From the NCBI GenBank assembly GCA_963921245.4, contig CAWUEY030000001.1, positions 930,001 to 994,000 on the forward strand: a DNA stretch of 64,000 bases, read 5' to 3'. Of this stretch, positions 43,650 through 52,115 are shown one piece after another. Position 1 is the first letter of the stretch. The number at the start of each line of letters is the position of its first letter. Source of the stretch: JABJGO01 sp963921245 (GTDB taxonomy: Bacteria; Pseudomonadota; Alphaproteobacteria; Rhodospirillales; Casp-alpha2). Made by a program: the position numbers and the translations under genes. The notes beneath the pieces were generated by a model that worked only from the letters and a program-made list of their open reading frames with translations, had not been told where the DNA came from and did not search any database.

Positions 43650-44623
43650 AAATTCCGTTGTTCAGGATCGGCCTCGCTTTCCGGCAAACCGAGAATCTCC
43701 AGACAGGCCATGCGCACGGCAACGCCCATCTCAACCTGCTCACGAATGACGCTCCGCCCATAGTCGTCGGCGACCTCTGAATCAATCTCCACGCCGCGAT
43801 TCATGGGCCCCGGATGCATGATCAGGGCATCGGGTTTGGTCAGCGATAGCTTCTCATAATCAAGGCCAAAAAAGTGGAAATACTCCCGGATGGACGGAAA
43901 GAAGTTGCTCTGCATACGTTCTTTTTGTAGGCGCAGCATCATGACGATGTCGCAATCCTTGAGGCCTTCTTCCATGCTGTAGAAAACCTCGACCCCCATC
44001 ATTTCAACTGATCTCGGGATCAAGGTTTTCGGCGCAATCAAGCGAACGCGGGCGCCCATGGTATTCAACAGGTGAATATTGGACCGTGCAACGCGCGAGT
44101 GTAGAATGTCGCCACAGATAGCAACCTCCAGACCGGAAAGCTCGCCTCGCCGCCGCCGGATGGTAAGAGCATCCAGCAATGCCTGTGTCGGATGTTCGTG
44201 GCTGCCGTCACCACCGGAAATTACGGCACAGTTCACTTTTTCCGACAGCAATTTGATGGCCCCGGAATCGGGGTGGCGCACGACGAGGACATCCGGATGC
44301 ATGGCATTCAGGGTCATGGCTGTATCCAACAAGGTTTCGCCCTTCTTGATGGCGCTCGTTGCTACCGACATGTTGATAACGTCAGCACCCAGCCGCTTGC
44401 CTGCTAATTCGAAAGAGGTCCGGGTCCGGGTGGAATTCTCGAAAAACAGGTTGATGACGGTCCGACCACGCAGCGTGGATTTCTTCTTATCAGCTTGGCG
44501 GTTCTGATCCACAAAGCTTTCAGACCGATCCAGCAAATAAGAAATTTCGTGGGGATAAAGACCTTCAATACCGAGTAAATGTCGGTGTGGATAGGACGCG
44601 ATATCAGATCGGTTCATGGCCAT
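43646..44623 (-). CDS. pyrB: Aspartate carbamoyltransferase catalytic chain
   Basis: PyrB condenses carbamoyl phosphate with aspartate in pyrimidine synthesis. The carbamoyl-phosphate loop is FFENSTRTRTSFELAGKRLG. HRHLLGIEGLYPHEIS, VISGGDGSHEHPTQALLDALT and LIMHPGPMNRGVEIDSEVAD are all typical. The open frame extends upstream to 44662, but the conserved protein begins near MAMNRSDIASYPHRH (ATG 44623; next 44617); the exact start is uncertain. The stop overlaps the start of pyrC by four bases, consistent with coupled expression and complex formation. Confidence 0.96.
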   Translation of the reverse strand: MAMNRSDIASYPHRHLLGIEGLYPHEISYLLDRSESFVDQNRQADKKKSTLRGRTVINLFFENSTRTRTSFELAGKRLGADVINMSVATSAIKKGETLLDTAMTLNAMHPDVLVVRHPDSGAIKLLSEKVNCAVISGGDGSHEHPTQALLDALTIRRRRGELSGLEVAICGDILHSRVARSNIHLLNTMGARVRLIAPKTLIPRSVEMMGVEVFYSMEEGLKDCDIVMMLRLQKERMQSNFFPSIREYFHFFGLDYEKLSLTKPDALIMHPGPMNRGVEIDSEVADDYGRSVIREQVEMGVAVRMACLEILGLPESEADPEQRNL

Positions 44624-44686
44624 TAAGGGCGCACTATATGTCCGTGGCCATACAACTTGCAAGACAAGAAAACGCCATCAGCGCGT

Positions 44687-45148
44687 TCAGGTTTTCGAGT
44701 CGAGAAAGCCTTGCAGAATATAGGATGCTGCGAGCTTATCGACCACTTCGGCGCGCCGTTTACGCGTCATGTCTACCTCTTGGACAAGCATGCGCTCAAC
44801 AGCGGATGTAGATAGTCGTTCGTCCCAGAACGTAATGGGAAGATCGAAAACCCTTTCAAAATTGCTGGCAAAGGCCCGTGTCGACTGACATCGGGGACCT
44901 TCCGTTCCATCCATACTGACCGGCAGTCCCAAAACCAACCCACCAACATCGTGTTCTTTAATAATGCTGACCAGTGCTTCTGCGTCTTTTTGAAATTTTG
45001 TTCGTTTGAGGGTTTCATAAGGAGTGGCGATCATCAGCGAAACATCGGAAAGGGCGAGGCCGATGGTTTTCGTACCGAGATCGAGCGCTAGTATCCGCCT
45101 ATGCCGCCAGAGGTGCGTTCGAAATTCCTCATGAGATTGAACAACCAT
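44687..45148 (-). CDS. ruvX: Putative Holliday junction resolvase-like protein RuvX
   Basis: The 153-residue RNase H-fold protein (YqgF/RuvX) contributes to 16S rRNA maturation and has been proposed to act on DNA junctions. It has RILALDLGTKTIGLALSD, VGGLVLGLPVSMDGTEG and TFWDERLSTSAVERML with the acidic active-site residues, and the final VDKLAASYILQGFLD. It heads the pyrB-pyrC-plsY-dprA-topA-rnr run, with about 60 bases to pyrB. It is divergent from the secreted SH3 gene. Confidence 0.93.
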   Translation of the reverse strand: MVVQSHEEFRTHLWRHRRILALDLGTKTIGLALSDVSLMIATPYETLKRTKFQKDAEALVSIIKEHDVGGLVLGLPVSMDGTEGPRCQSTRAFASNFERVFDLPITFWDERLSTSAVERMLVQEVDMTRKRRAEVVDKLAASYILQGFLDSKT

Positions 45149-45283
45149 AGGAGCCTTATAAACGCTCTTTCCGCAAGCTGACAGGCCCTAGATCGCAGGG
45201 TTGAGAGAATAGCGTTAAGGTTATCAAAAGTGGACCATTGCCAGCCGATTGCCTATCATGGTGATGGGCCGACGGGAGACGGT

Positions 45284-46069
45284 ATGACGCAAGCGTTAAC
45301 ATTTCGAGTAATTCCTGCTCTCATGGTTTTGGGACTGCTGGGCATGGCTCATTCCGTTGAAGCTGAAACATTTATGGATGTTGAGCTTTCGCCGCCCGCT
45401 GTCGATTACGTGGTTTTGCGCGATGTAAATGTTCGCGAAAGACCAGAAACAAAGAGCAAACGTCTCGACGGTTTGAAAAAAGGAGAGCGCGTTCGTTCGC
45501 CCGGCCGCTTTGAGGGCTGGGCCGCCGTTCTCCGCGACGGAAACCCGCTGGGATTCGCCTACCGAAAATACCTGCTACCTGTTCTGGACGGCTCCTTGAA
45601 ACGTGCTATTTCCGGTAAGATGACCGTCAGTGAGGATGGAAGTTGTGACTATACCATTTCTTTTCAAGGGCGAAGCACGGCCAATGCGGTTCTGTTTGAA
45701 ATGGCGGATTATGAGACGGAATTAGCGTGCTCGATTAATGGCGATTTGATTAAAACGACTCTCTATATGTTCTTGACCGAAGGCCCCATGGCACCGTCAA
45801 AACCGACCCAGCATCAGATTGGTATGGACTTGCTGGAAATCAGTATCGGCGATTCCTATGACGAGGTTTTTACCACCAACGTCATATATGATCATGACAA
45901 GCAAACAATAGAGTTTGATGGTCTGTCTTTCCTGGAATTGTTGGGAAAACCCGCTGAAACAGAACGTGAGGCAAAAACTGTCCCGGCCGCCCTCGCCGGT
46001 GCAGTGGAAATAGCACTGCAAAGCTGGAACGCCAAAACCTGGCAAATGTTGCTGGCTGCACAAAACTGA
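45284..46069 (+). CDS. Secreted SH3-like domain protein, unknown function
   Basis: I set the start at ATG 45284, preceded by GGGAGAC at the right distance, so the product is 261 residues. The signal peptide is MTQALTFRVIPALMVLGLL with cleavage near AHSVEA. An SH3_3-type domain follows (about 36-90): YVVLRDVNVRERPETKSKRL, then GERVRSPGRFEGWAAVL. The remaining 170 residues contain beta-rich sequence and a cysteine pair (CDYTISFQ and ELACSINGD) that may form a disulfide. Such proteins commonly bind cell-wall material. The longer frame starting at 45230 adds a hydrophilic stretch unlikely to be translated. Confidence 0.75.
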   Translation: MTQALTFRVIPALMVLGLLGMAHSVEAETFMDVELSPPAVDYVVLRDVNVRERPETKSKRLDGLKKGERVRSPGRFEGWAAVLRDGNPLGFAYRKYLLPVLDGSLKRAISGKMTVSEDGSCDYTISFQGRSTANAVLFEMADYETELACSINGDLIKTTLYMFLTEGPMAPSKPTQHQIGMDLLEISIGDSYDEVFTTNVIYDHDKQTIEFDGLSFLELLGKPAETEREAKTVPAALAGAVEIALQSWNAKTWQMLLAAQN

Positions 46070-46185
46070 TTTCCGGGGAAGATGAACAAGTGGCCAGCTC
46101 CAGCCTTGCTGAGTGTCGGTGCCGGTGTTAGGTTCCGCGCCGGATTTCTTTACAGTATTCTTACAGGAAAACAGGAGCCCTGGAC

Positions 46186-46473
46186 ATGGCTTTGGATCGG
46201 GAAACCGTTCAGCGCATTGCCTTTCTCGCCCGTATCCGGGTCGATGAAGAGCGGCTGGACCAGATCGCGGGTGAACTGGACACCATCATTGACTGGGTTG
46301 AGCAATTATCGGAGGTGGACACCGAAGGTGTGGAACCCATGACCAGTGTTGCCGATATGCTGGCCCCGCAACGGGTCGATCAGGTAACGGATGGTGATTG
46401 TCGAGACAAGATTCTCGCCAACGCACCGGACGCTTTCGACGGTTTTTTCACCGTGCCCAAGGTGGTGGAGTAA
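46186..46473 (+). CDS. gatC: Asp-tRNA(Asn)/Glu-tRNA(Gln) amidotransferase subunit C
   Basis: The 95-residue GatC wraps around GatA and stabilises the GatCAB complex. It begins MALDRETVQRIAFLARIRVD and carries the typical EQLSEVDTEGVEPMTSV and DKILANAPDAFDGFFTVPKV. A good ribosome site (AGGAG) precedes the ATG. gatA follows after five bases. Confidence 0.96.
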   Translation: MALDRETVQRIAFLARIRVDEERLDQIAGELDTIIDWVEQLSEVDTEGVEPMTSVADMLAPQRVDQVTDGDCRDKILANAPDAFDGFFTVPKVVE

Positions 46474-46478
46474 AATTC

Positions 46479-47969
46479 ATGACCGATTTAACCGATCTTA
46501 CCATTGCTGCTGCGCGTGACGGGTTGGCTGGCGGGGATTTTTCTGCGGTGGAACTGGCGAAAGCACATAACGCCGCCGTGGCGTCCGCTAAGAAGCTTAA
46601 CGCCTTCGTTGTCACCACGCCTGAATTGGCCCTGGAAGCTGCAAGGGCCTCGGACGAGCGTCGTGCCGCCGGAAACACGGCGAGTGCCATGGACGGCATT
46701 CCCATTGCCATAAAAGACCTGTTTTGCACGGAAGGTGTGCAAAGCACGGCAGGTTCGCATATCCTGGAAGACTTTGTGCCTCATTACGAATCAACGGTTT
46801 CGCGTAAATTGAAAGAGGCGGGCGCCGTGATGGTGGGCAAGGCCAACATGGATGAATTCGCCATGGGTTCGGCAACTATCACCAGTTATTACGGCAATAC
46901 CATCAATCCCTGGAAGGCCAGTGACGGCGAGAACGCGGGAAAGGATCTGGTCCCCGGTGGCTCTTCAGGCGGTTCTTCCGCATCTGTGGCAGCCCGGATC
47001 GTTCTGGGGGCAACGGGTACCGACACCGGCGGGTCCATTCGTCAACCTGCGTCCTTTACCGGTATCGTTGGTATGAAACCCACCTACGGGCGCTGCTCGC
47101 GCTGGGGTATCGTGGCGTTTGCCTCCAGCCTCGATCAGGCCGGACCAATGGCCCGCAGCGTGGGAGACGCCGCGATCATGCTGGGTGCTATGGCGGGACA
47201 TGATCCTAAGGACTCAACATCGGCGCAAATGGATATGCCGGATTTCGAGCGTGGACTGGGTAAGGGCGTCAAAGGCATGCGGGTCGGCATCCCCAGGGAA
47301 TACACGGTCGACGGCATGCCTGAGGAAATCACGGCACTTTGGCAAAAAGGTGCGGACTGGCTAAAAAATGCCGGTGCTGAAATCGTCGAGGTCAGTTTAC
47401 CCCATACCAAGTATGCATTGCCCACCTACTATATTGTTGCCCCGGCGGAAGCCTCTTCCAATCTCGCCCGTTATGACGGAGTTCGGTACGGTCTTCGCGT
47501 TGAAGGCGAAACGCTGGACGACATGTACATGAATACCCGGGCCGCCGGCTTCGGTCCGGAAGTCCAGCGCCGGGTCCTGATTGGAACCTATGTGCTGTCG
47601 GCCGGGTATTATGATGCGTACTACGTTAAGGCGCAGAAAGTCCGCGCCCGCATTGCGCAGGATTTCAAATCCGCCTTTGAGGATGCGGACGTTTTGTTGA
47701 CACCTACCGCACCATCGGCGGCCTTCCCCATCGGTGCCAATGAGCAGGATCCTGTTAAGATGTACCTGAACGACATTTTCACAGTACCCGCGTCACTGGC
47801 TGGTTTGCCCGGTATCTCGGTGCCCGCCGGATTGTCCAGCGAGGGCTTGCCTTTGGGGTTACAACTCATCGGGCGGGCCTTTGACGAGGTGACCGTATTC
47901 CAAGCCGCCGAGGCTTTGGAGCAGGCTGCCGGGTTCACGCTTCCGAAATTTGACCTGGGTGAAGGCTGA
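46479..47969 (+). CDS. gatA: Asp-tRNA(Asn)/Glu-tRNA(Gln) amidotransferase subunit A
   Basis: GatA supplies ammonia from glutamine for transamidation of mischarged Glu-tRNA(Gln) or Asp-tRNA(Asn). The 496-residue amidase-signature protein has the catalytic triad Lys79 (IAIKDLF), Ser162 in PGGSSGGSS and Ser186 in TDTGGSIRQPAS. The frame continues upstream to 46398 inside gatC, but the conserved start is MTDLTDLTIAAARDGL at ATG 46479, five bases after gatC. Length is normal. gatB follows 15 bases later. Confidence 0.97.
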   Translation: MTDLTDLTIAAARDGLAGGDFSAVELAKAHNAAVASAKKLNAFVVTTPELALEAARASDERRAAGNTASAMDGIPIAIKDLFCTEGVQSTAGSHILEDFVPHYESTVSRKLKEAGAVMVGKANMDEFAMGSATITSYYGNTINPWKASDGENAGKDLVPGGSSGGSSASVAARIVLGATGTDTGGSIRQPASFTGIVGMKPTYGRCSRWGIVAFASSLDQAGPMARSVGDAAIMLGAMAGHDPKDSTSAQMDMPDFERGLGKGVKGMRVGIPREYTVDGMPEEITALWQKGADWLKNAGAEIVEVSLPHTKYALPTYYIVAPAEASSNLARYDGVRYGLRVEGETLDDMYMNTRAAGFGPEVQRRVLIGTYVLSAGYYDAYYVKAQKVRARIAQDFKSAFEDADVLLTPTAPSAAFPIGANEQDPVKMYLNDIFTVPASLAGLPGISVPAGLSSEGLPLGLQLIGRAFDEVTVFQAAEALEQAAGFTLPKFDLGEG

Positions 47970-47984
47970 GGGGAAGGCTGAACA

Positions 47985-49445
47985 ATGACCTATATCATTC
48001 AGGGTGAAACGGGTGATTGGGAAGTGGTGATCGGACTGGAAGTCCACGCCCAGATCACCTCCAAGTCCAAACTGTTCTCCGGTTCCAGCACGGATTTTGG
48101 TGCCAAGCCCAATACACAGGTGTCCCTTGTCGATGCGGCCATGCCGGGCATGTTGCCGGTGCTGAACGAGGAATGCGTGGCGCAGGCCGTCAAAACCGGG
48201 CTGGGGCTGAAAGCACAAATTAATTTGCATTCGGTATTTGCGCGGAAAAACTATTTTTATGCTGATCTGCCTCAGAGCTATCAGATTTCGCAGTTCGAGC
48301 ACCCCATCGTGGGTGAGGGTACAGTGGTGCTGGACATGCCCGATGGTAGTACCCGCAACATCGGTATCGAGCGTCTCCACGTAGAACAGGACGCAGGCAA
48401 GTCACTGCACGATCAAGACCCGCGGCGCAGCTTTATCGATCTGAACCGCTCGGGCGTGGCGCTGATGGAAATCGTCTCCAAACCCGATATGCGTTCGCCG
48501 GAAGAAGCCGGTATCTACGTGCGCAAATTACGCTCCATTCTGCGCTATCTGGATACCTGTGATGGTAATATGGAACAGGGCTCCATGCGTGCCGACGTCA
48601 ACGTCTCTGTCCGTAAGGCTAGCACCGATGATTTGAACACCCGTTGTGAAATCAAGAACGTAAACTCCGTGCGGTTTGTCATGCAAGCCATTGAAGTCGA
48701 AGCGCAGCGTCAAATTGAGGTTTGGGAAAGTGGCGGAACGGTCGATCAGGAAACGCGACTGTTCGATCCCAACAAGAGCGAAACCCGCTCCATGCGGTCC
48801 AAGGAGTTTGCGCACGATTATCGGTATTTCCCCGATCCCGATTTGCTGCCCTTGCGGCTGACCCAGGATTTCGTTGACGGCATTGCAGCCGGTCTGCCTG
48901 AACTGCCCGATGAGAAGAAAGAGCGCTATATGTCCGAGTTCGGTCTTTCGGCCTATGACGCTGGAGTGCTGGTGGTGGAGAGAGAAACAGGGGCGTTTTA
49001 TGAGGCCGTGGTCGCCGGTAAACGCGATGCCAAAAAGGCCGCCAACTGGGTCATCACCAACCTGTTCGGGGCGCTTAATGCCAGGGGACTTGGCATTGAA
49101 GACAGCATGGTCTCTGCCGATCAGTTGGGTAAGCTGCTTGACCTTATTGCCGACGGTACCATCAACGGTCGCATCGCCAAGGACGTGTTTGAGGTCATGG
49201 TGGAAACTTCCAAGGACCCGGGTGGCATTGTCGAGGAACGTGGGTTCAAGCAGGTGACCGATATCGGTGCTATCGAAGCTGCCATCGACGAAGTTATTGC
49301 CAATAGCCCGGATCAGGTCGCCCAGTTCAGGGGGGGCAATGAAAAGATCGCGGGCTGGTTCGTGGGGCAGGTTATGAAAGCCACCCAGGGTAAAGCCAAT
49401 CCCGGCATGGTCAATCAGTTGCTGAAGGATAAATTGAGCAGTTAG
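47985..49445 (+). CDS. gatB: Asp-tRNA(Asn)/Glu-tRNA(Gln) amidotransferase subunit B
   Basis: GatB binds the misacylated tRNA and carries the kinase site of GatCAB. The 486-residue protein has WEVVIGLEVHAQITSKSKLFSG near the start, KNYFYADLPQSYQISQFEHPI, and DLNRSGVALMEIVSKPDMRS. CEIKNVNSVRFVMQAIEVE is the family signature. The C-terminal YqeY-like tail follows (about 330-486). Together with gatC and gatA it forms the usual gatCAB operon, which implies that the organism makes Gln-tRNA and/or Asn-tRNA by the indirect route. Confidence 0.97.
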   Translation: MTYIIQGETGDWEVVIGLEVHAQITSKSKLFSGSSTDFGAKPNTQVSLVDAAMPGMLPVLNEECVAQAVKTGLGLKAQINLHSVFARKNYFYADLPQSYQISQFEHPIVGEGTVVLDMPDGSTRNIGIERLHVEQDAGKSLHDQDPRRSFIDLNRSGVALMEIVSKPDMRSPEEAGIYVRKLRSILRYLDTCDGNMEQGSMRADVNVSVRKASTDDLNTRCEIKNVNSVRFVMQAIEVEAQRQIEVWESGGTVDQETRLFDPNKSETRSMRSKEFAHDYRYFPDPDLLPLRLTQDFVDGIAAGLPELPDEKKERYMSEFGLSAYDAGVLVVERETGAFYEAVVAGKRDAKKAANWVITNLFGALNARGLGIEDSMVSADQLGKLLDLIADGTINGRIAKDVFEVMVETSKDPGGIVEERGFKQVTDIGAIEAAIDEVIANSPDQVAQFRGGNEKIAGWFVGQVMKATQGKANPGMVNQLLKDKLSS

Positions 49446-50005
49446 GTGTTTCTTCCTGCTGCTCAGGCTCCGAACCCCTGTCGTTTATCACCTCCTGCAA
49501 GACTTTCAGGCTGTTCATGCCCATGGACCATGCGGCAGAAACGGGCAACGTGGATCATAACCTCCCTCAAGGAGTCCGGCGAATGATCCAAATTCAGGGT
49601 GCCTTCCATGTGGTTTCGGAGCCGCGGTCATGGAGGCCGCCTGCATGCGCAGGCACACGGTTCCGGAACTGGGCGGTGAAATGAATGAAGGTGAGCTTCA
49701 GAGATTTTGCGATTAGGCTAAGATTGTGGGGTAAAACGCACCATGTGCGGATGTGCTTTGTCGAAAATTCTCAGGGGTGCCAGGGTAGGGGGAATGCGCT
49801 GGCGAAGTGCTGTGGATAATCTTGTTCATAAAATTGTGGATGAAAAACCGTGTTCACTCTTCCGCATTGACGTATGTCAAAGGTATTGTGTTCATATTCG
49901 CGGTATGCACAGTATGTGGCGCTAGGGGGTGTCATAAAAGTGTAACTTTTTTGTCACGACGTGGTTAATATCATTCGGTATAACCGACATCACGTCTGCG
50001 TAAAA
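49446..50005. other. Intergenic region between gatB and ppk2
   Basis: About 560 bases without a supported gene. A 60-codon plus-strand frame at 49743-49925 starts with a Cys-rich stretch and has no recognisable product. On the minus strand between about 49480 and 49620 short open pieces in different frames look vaguely like the end of an alpha/beta protein, but no family can be named. No terminator with a T run is visible after gatB. Confidence 0.4.
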
Positions 50006-50917
50006 ATGCTGGATGGAATGGCAAATTTGAACTGGATGGATGTTGAGCTTCAGGACAGCTTTGACGAAGAGCTGGAAATGGAGATCGATGACGAGTTTGT
50101 TCCAAAGGCGTTGTTTCCCTTGGCCGATCAAACCGGCATCGAGAGTATGGATCGGCATGTCTATTTTCGGGAACTCTTGCGCCTTCAACGTGAGTTGATC
50201 AAGCTGCAGGACTGGGTTGTTGCGACCAAATCAAAAGTACTGGTTATATTTGAAGGCCGCGATGGTGCCGGTAAGGGCGGCGTGATCAAACGGATCACCC
50301 AGCGGCTGGACCCGCGTGTTTGTCGCGTTGTCGCTTTGGCGGCGCCGACGGAAAAAGAACAATCGCAGTGGTACTTTCAGCGCTATGTCAACCACCTGCC
50401 GTCAGGAGGTGAGATCGTTCTGTTGGATCGCTCGTGGTATAACCGTGCCGGTGTTGAACGGGTTATGGGGTTCGCAACACCTCAGCAGGTTGAGGATTTT
50501 TTTCGCGATGTTCCGGAATTCGAGCGTAATCTGGTTCGGTCGGATATCAAGCTGGTGAAGTACTGGTTTTCCATCACCGATCAAGAGCAGCAACTTCGTT
50601 TTCTGATGCGCATTCACGATCCTATCAAGCAGTGGAAGTTGAGCTCCATGGATCTGGAGTCCCGTGTTCGTTGGGAAGACTATACCCGGGCCAAGGAAGA
50701 GATGCTGGAGCGCACAAGTATCCCCGAGGCACCCTGGTACATCATCGAAGCCAACGATAAAAAGCGCGCCCGCCTCAATACAATCCACCATCTGTTACAG
50801 CAAATTCCTTATGAAGACGTTCCGCACGATCCGATACATCTTCCCGACAGGGTGTTTAATCCAGAGTATGAACGCAAGGTTTTGCCCGACACTCTTTATG
50901 TACCGGAAGTCTTCTAG
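50006..50917 (+). CDS. ppk2: Polyphosphate kinase 2 (PPK2) family protein
   Basis: PPK2 enzymes phosphorylate nucleoside mono- or diphosphates using polyphosphate, or run the reverse. The core carries Walker A VIFEGRDGAGKGG near residues 81-92, Asp141-Arg142 with the lid module LLDRSWYNRAGVERVMGF, and later KYWFSITDQEQQLRF and the SMDLESRVRWEDYTRA segment. I list ATG 50006; GTG 49961 and ATG 50018 are alternatives, and no good ribosome site decides between them. The class appears closest to class I (single domain, GDP/ADP). Two Nudix hydrolases and a CYTH-CHAD protein follow on either strand. Confidence 0.93.
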   Translation: MLDGMANLNWMDVELQDSFDEELEMEIDDEFVPKALFPLADQTGIESMDRHVYFRELLRLQRELIKLQDWVVATKSKVLVIFEGRDGAGKGGVIKRITQRLDPRVCRVVALAAPTEKEQSQWYFQRYVNHLPSGGEIVLLDRSWYNRAGVERVMGFATPQQVEDFFRDVPEFERNLVRSDIKLVKYWFSITDQEQQLRFLMRIHDPIKQWKLSSMDLESRVRWEDYTRAKEEMLERTSIPEAPWYIIEANDKKRARLNTIHHLLQQIPYEDVPHDPIHLPDRVFNPEYERKVLPDTLYVPEVF

Positions 50918-50957
50918 ACAGAATTTACATTCCTGATTTTGTTTGAATTCAACGCCG

Positions 50958-51437
50958 ATGTTTGAACCGAAAACGGAAATCCCCCAGTTTGGCGAATGGG
51001 TTCCTGTCAACACCTACGTTGACCGACCTGTGGTTTATGCCATCGGATTGAATGCACGGGGAAAACTGCTGATCACCAAGGCGCGCGGCTGTTACGCATT
51101 GCCGGGTGGCGGTGTTGAAGCGGATGAAACGCTGCAAGAGGCTCTTGTTCGTGAGGTGCTTGAAGAAACGGGTTGGGCCATCGAGATTGTACGTGAAATC
51201 TGTAAAGCCAATCAGTGGACGTATTCAAGCCGTAAGGATACGCACTTCAACAAACAGGCGACGTTTTATCTGGTTCGCGTCATCAAGCGTATGGGGCGCC
51301 CTATTGAGCCGGATCATGAAGCGCGATGGATGTCTCATGCCAAAGCGGTCTCCAGGTTACGACGGGATTTCCATCGATATGCACTCGGTCGCTGTGCCCG
51401 CAAGGGTTGGTATAGGAAAATCGTACCCCTGGATTAA
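50958..51437 (+). CDS. Nudix hydrolase
   Basis: The 159-residue protein has a complete Nudix box: GGGVEADETLQEALVREVLEETGW (read in two pieces; Gly at its start, REVLEE at its core). It hydrolyses nucleoside diphosphates linked to another moiety; the substrate is not predictable here. VVYAIGLNARGKLLITK is the usual strand before the box. The C-terminus is basic (FHRYALGRCARKGWYRK). It starts 40 bases after ppk2; the TTG at 50943 is an alternative start, but ATG 50958 is more credible. Confidence 0.88.
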   Translation: MFEPKTEIPQFGEWVPVNTYVDRPVVYAIGLNARGKLLITKARGCYALPGGGVEADETLQEALVREVLEETGWAIEIVREICKANQWTYSSRKDTHFNKQATFYLVRVIKRMGRPIEPDHEARWMSHAKAVSRLRRDFHRYALGRCARKGWYRKIVPLD

Positions 51438-51667
51438 AATGCATTCAGCGTAAAAACGGTGCCGCCGGTTTGCCTCGTCCTCCGCTTTCCACAATGTGGC
51501 GTTTTGATGAAAATATTCGGGTTATCTAGCGGTATTCTAGTGACCGCCCCCTACATATGGTAGAGTGCGATTCGCGGGATTGCGAAGGGCGGTACTGAAA
51601 AAAGCATGCCGGGCAACGACATCAAATCGAACGGCACCCCTGCCTCGATAGGGTGGGGTTAGCGGGT

Positions 51668-52081
51668 ATGCCCAATCTCTCGGCCGGCTGCATTCCCATG
51701 CGCCTGATCAAGGGTAAAATCAGGGTTTGCATGATTAACTCTCGTAAACGGCCCGGCGTACTTGTGTTTCCCAAGGGCAAGGTGGAATCCGGGGAAACGG
51801 TTATGCAGGCCGCCATCCGGGAAACGTTTGAAGAAGCCGGGCTTGAAGGTCGGATAGTCGGTGAACCGATTGTTATTCCTGATGATCAAACTCTTGACGG
51901 AAGAGAATATCACTACTTTCCTTTGCTCGTGGAATTTGAACACGATGCCTGGCCGGAGATTATTGATCGGCAGCGGTATTGGAAATCTTTCAAGAAGTTG
52001 AAAGCCTTGAGCGAACACCCGCAGATTTGTACTGCGATTATGCAATACCGGGAATTCAGCATTTTTGCAGCAGCCGAGTAG
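51668..52081 (+). CDS. Nudix hydrolase, possible diphosphoinositol/diadenosine polyphosphate type
   Basis: The 137-residue protein has the Nudix box GKVESGETVMQAAIRETFEE followed by AGL. It is preceded by GVLVFPKGKVESGE, where 'FPKG' is typical of DIPP-like and Ap6A-type Nudix enzymes that cut diphosphoinositol or diadenosine polyphosphates. The C-terminal part (YWKSFKKLKALSEHPQICTAI) is also of the DIPP style. I place the start at ATG 51668 with GGGG upstream; GTG 51653 is also possible. It ends 34 bases before the convergent CYTH-CHAD gene. Confidence 0.82.
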   Translation: MPNLSAGCIPMRLIKGKIRVCMINSRKRPGVLVFPKGKVESGETVMQAAIRETFEEAGLEGRIVGEPIVIPDDQTLDGREYHYFPLLVEFEHDAWPEIIDRQRYWKSFKKLKALSEHPQICTAIMQYREFSIFAAAE

Positions 52082-52115
52082 GCCTGGGTGCCGCTCTATT
52101 CTTCAACACATAATT

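Noticed and set aside
49743..49925. 60-codon plus-strand frame upstream of ppk2
   Set aside because: No ribosome site, no family, and the start is in a Cys-rich chance stretch.
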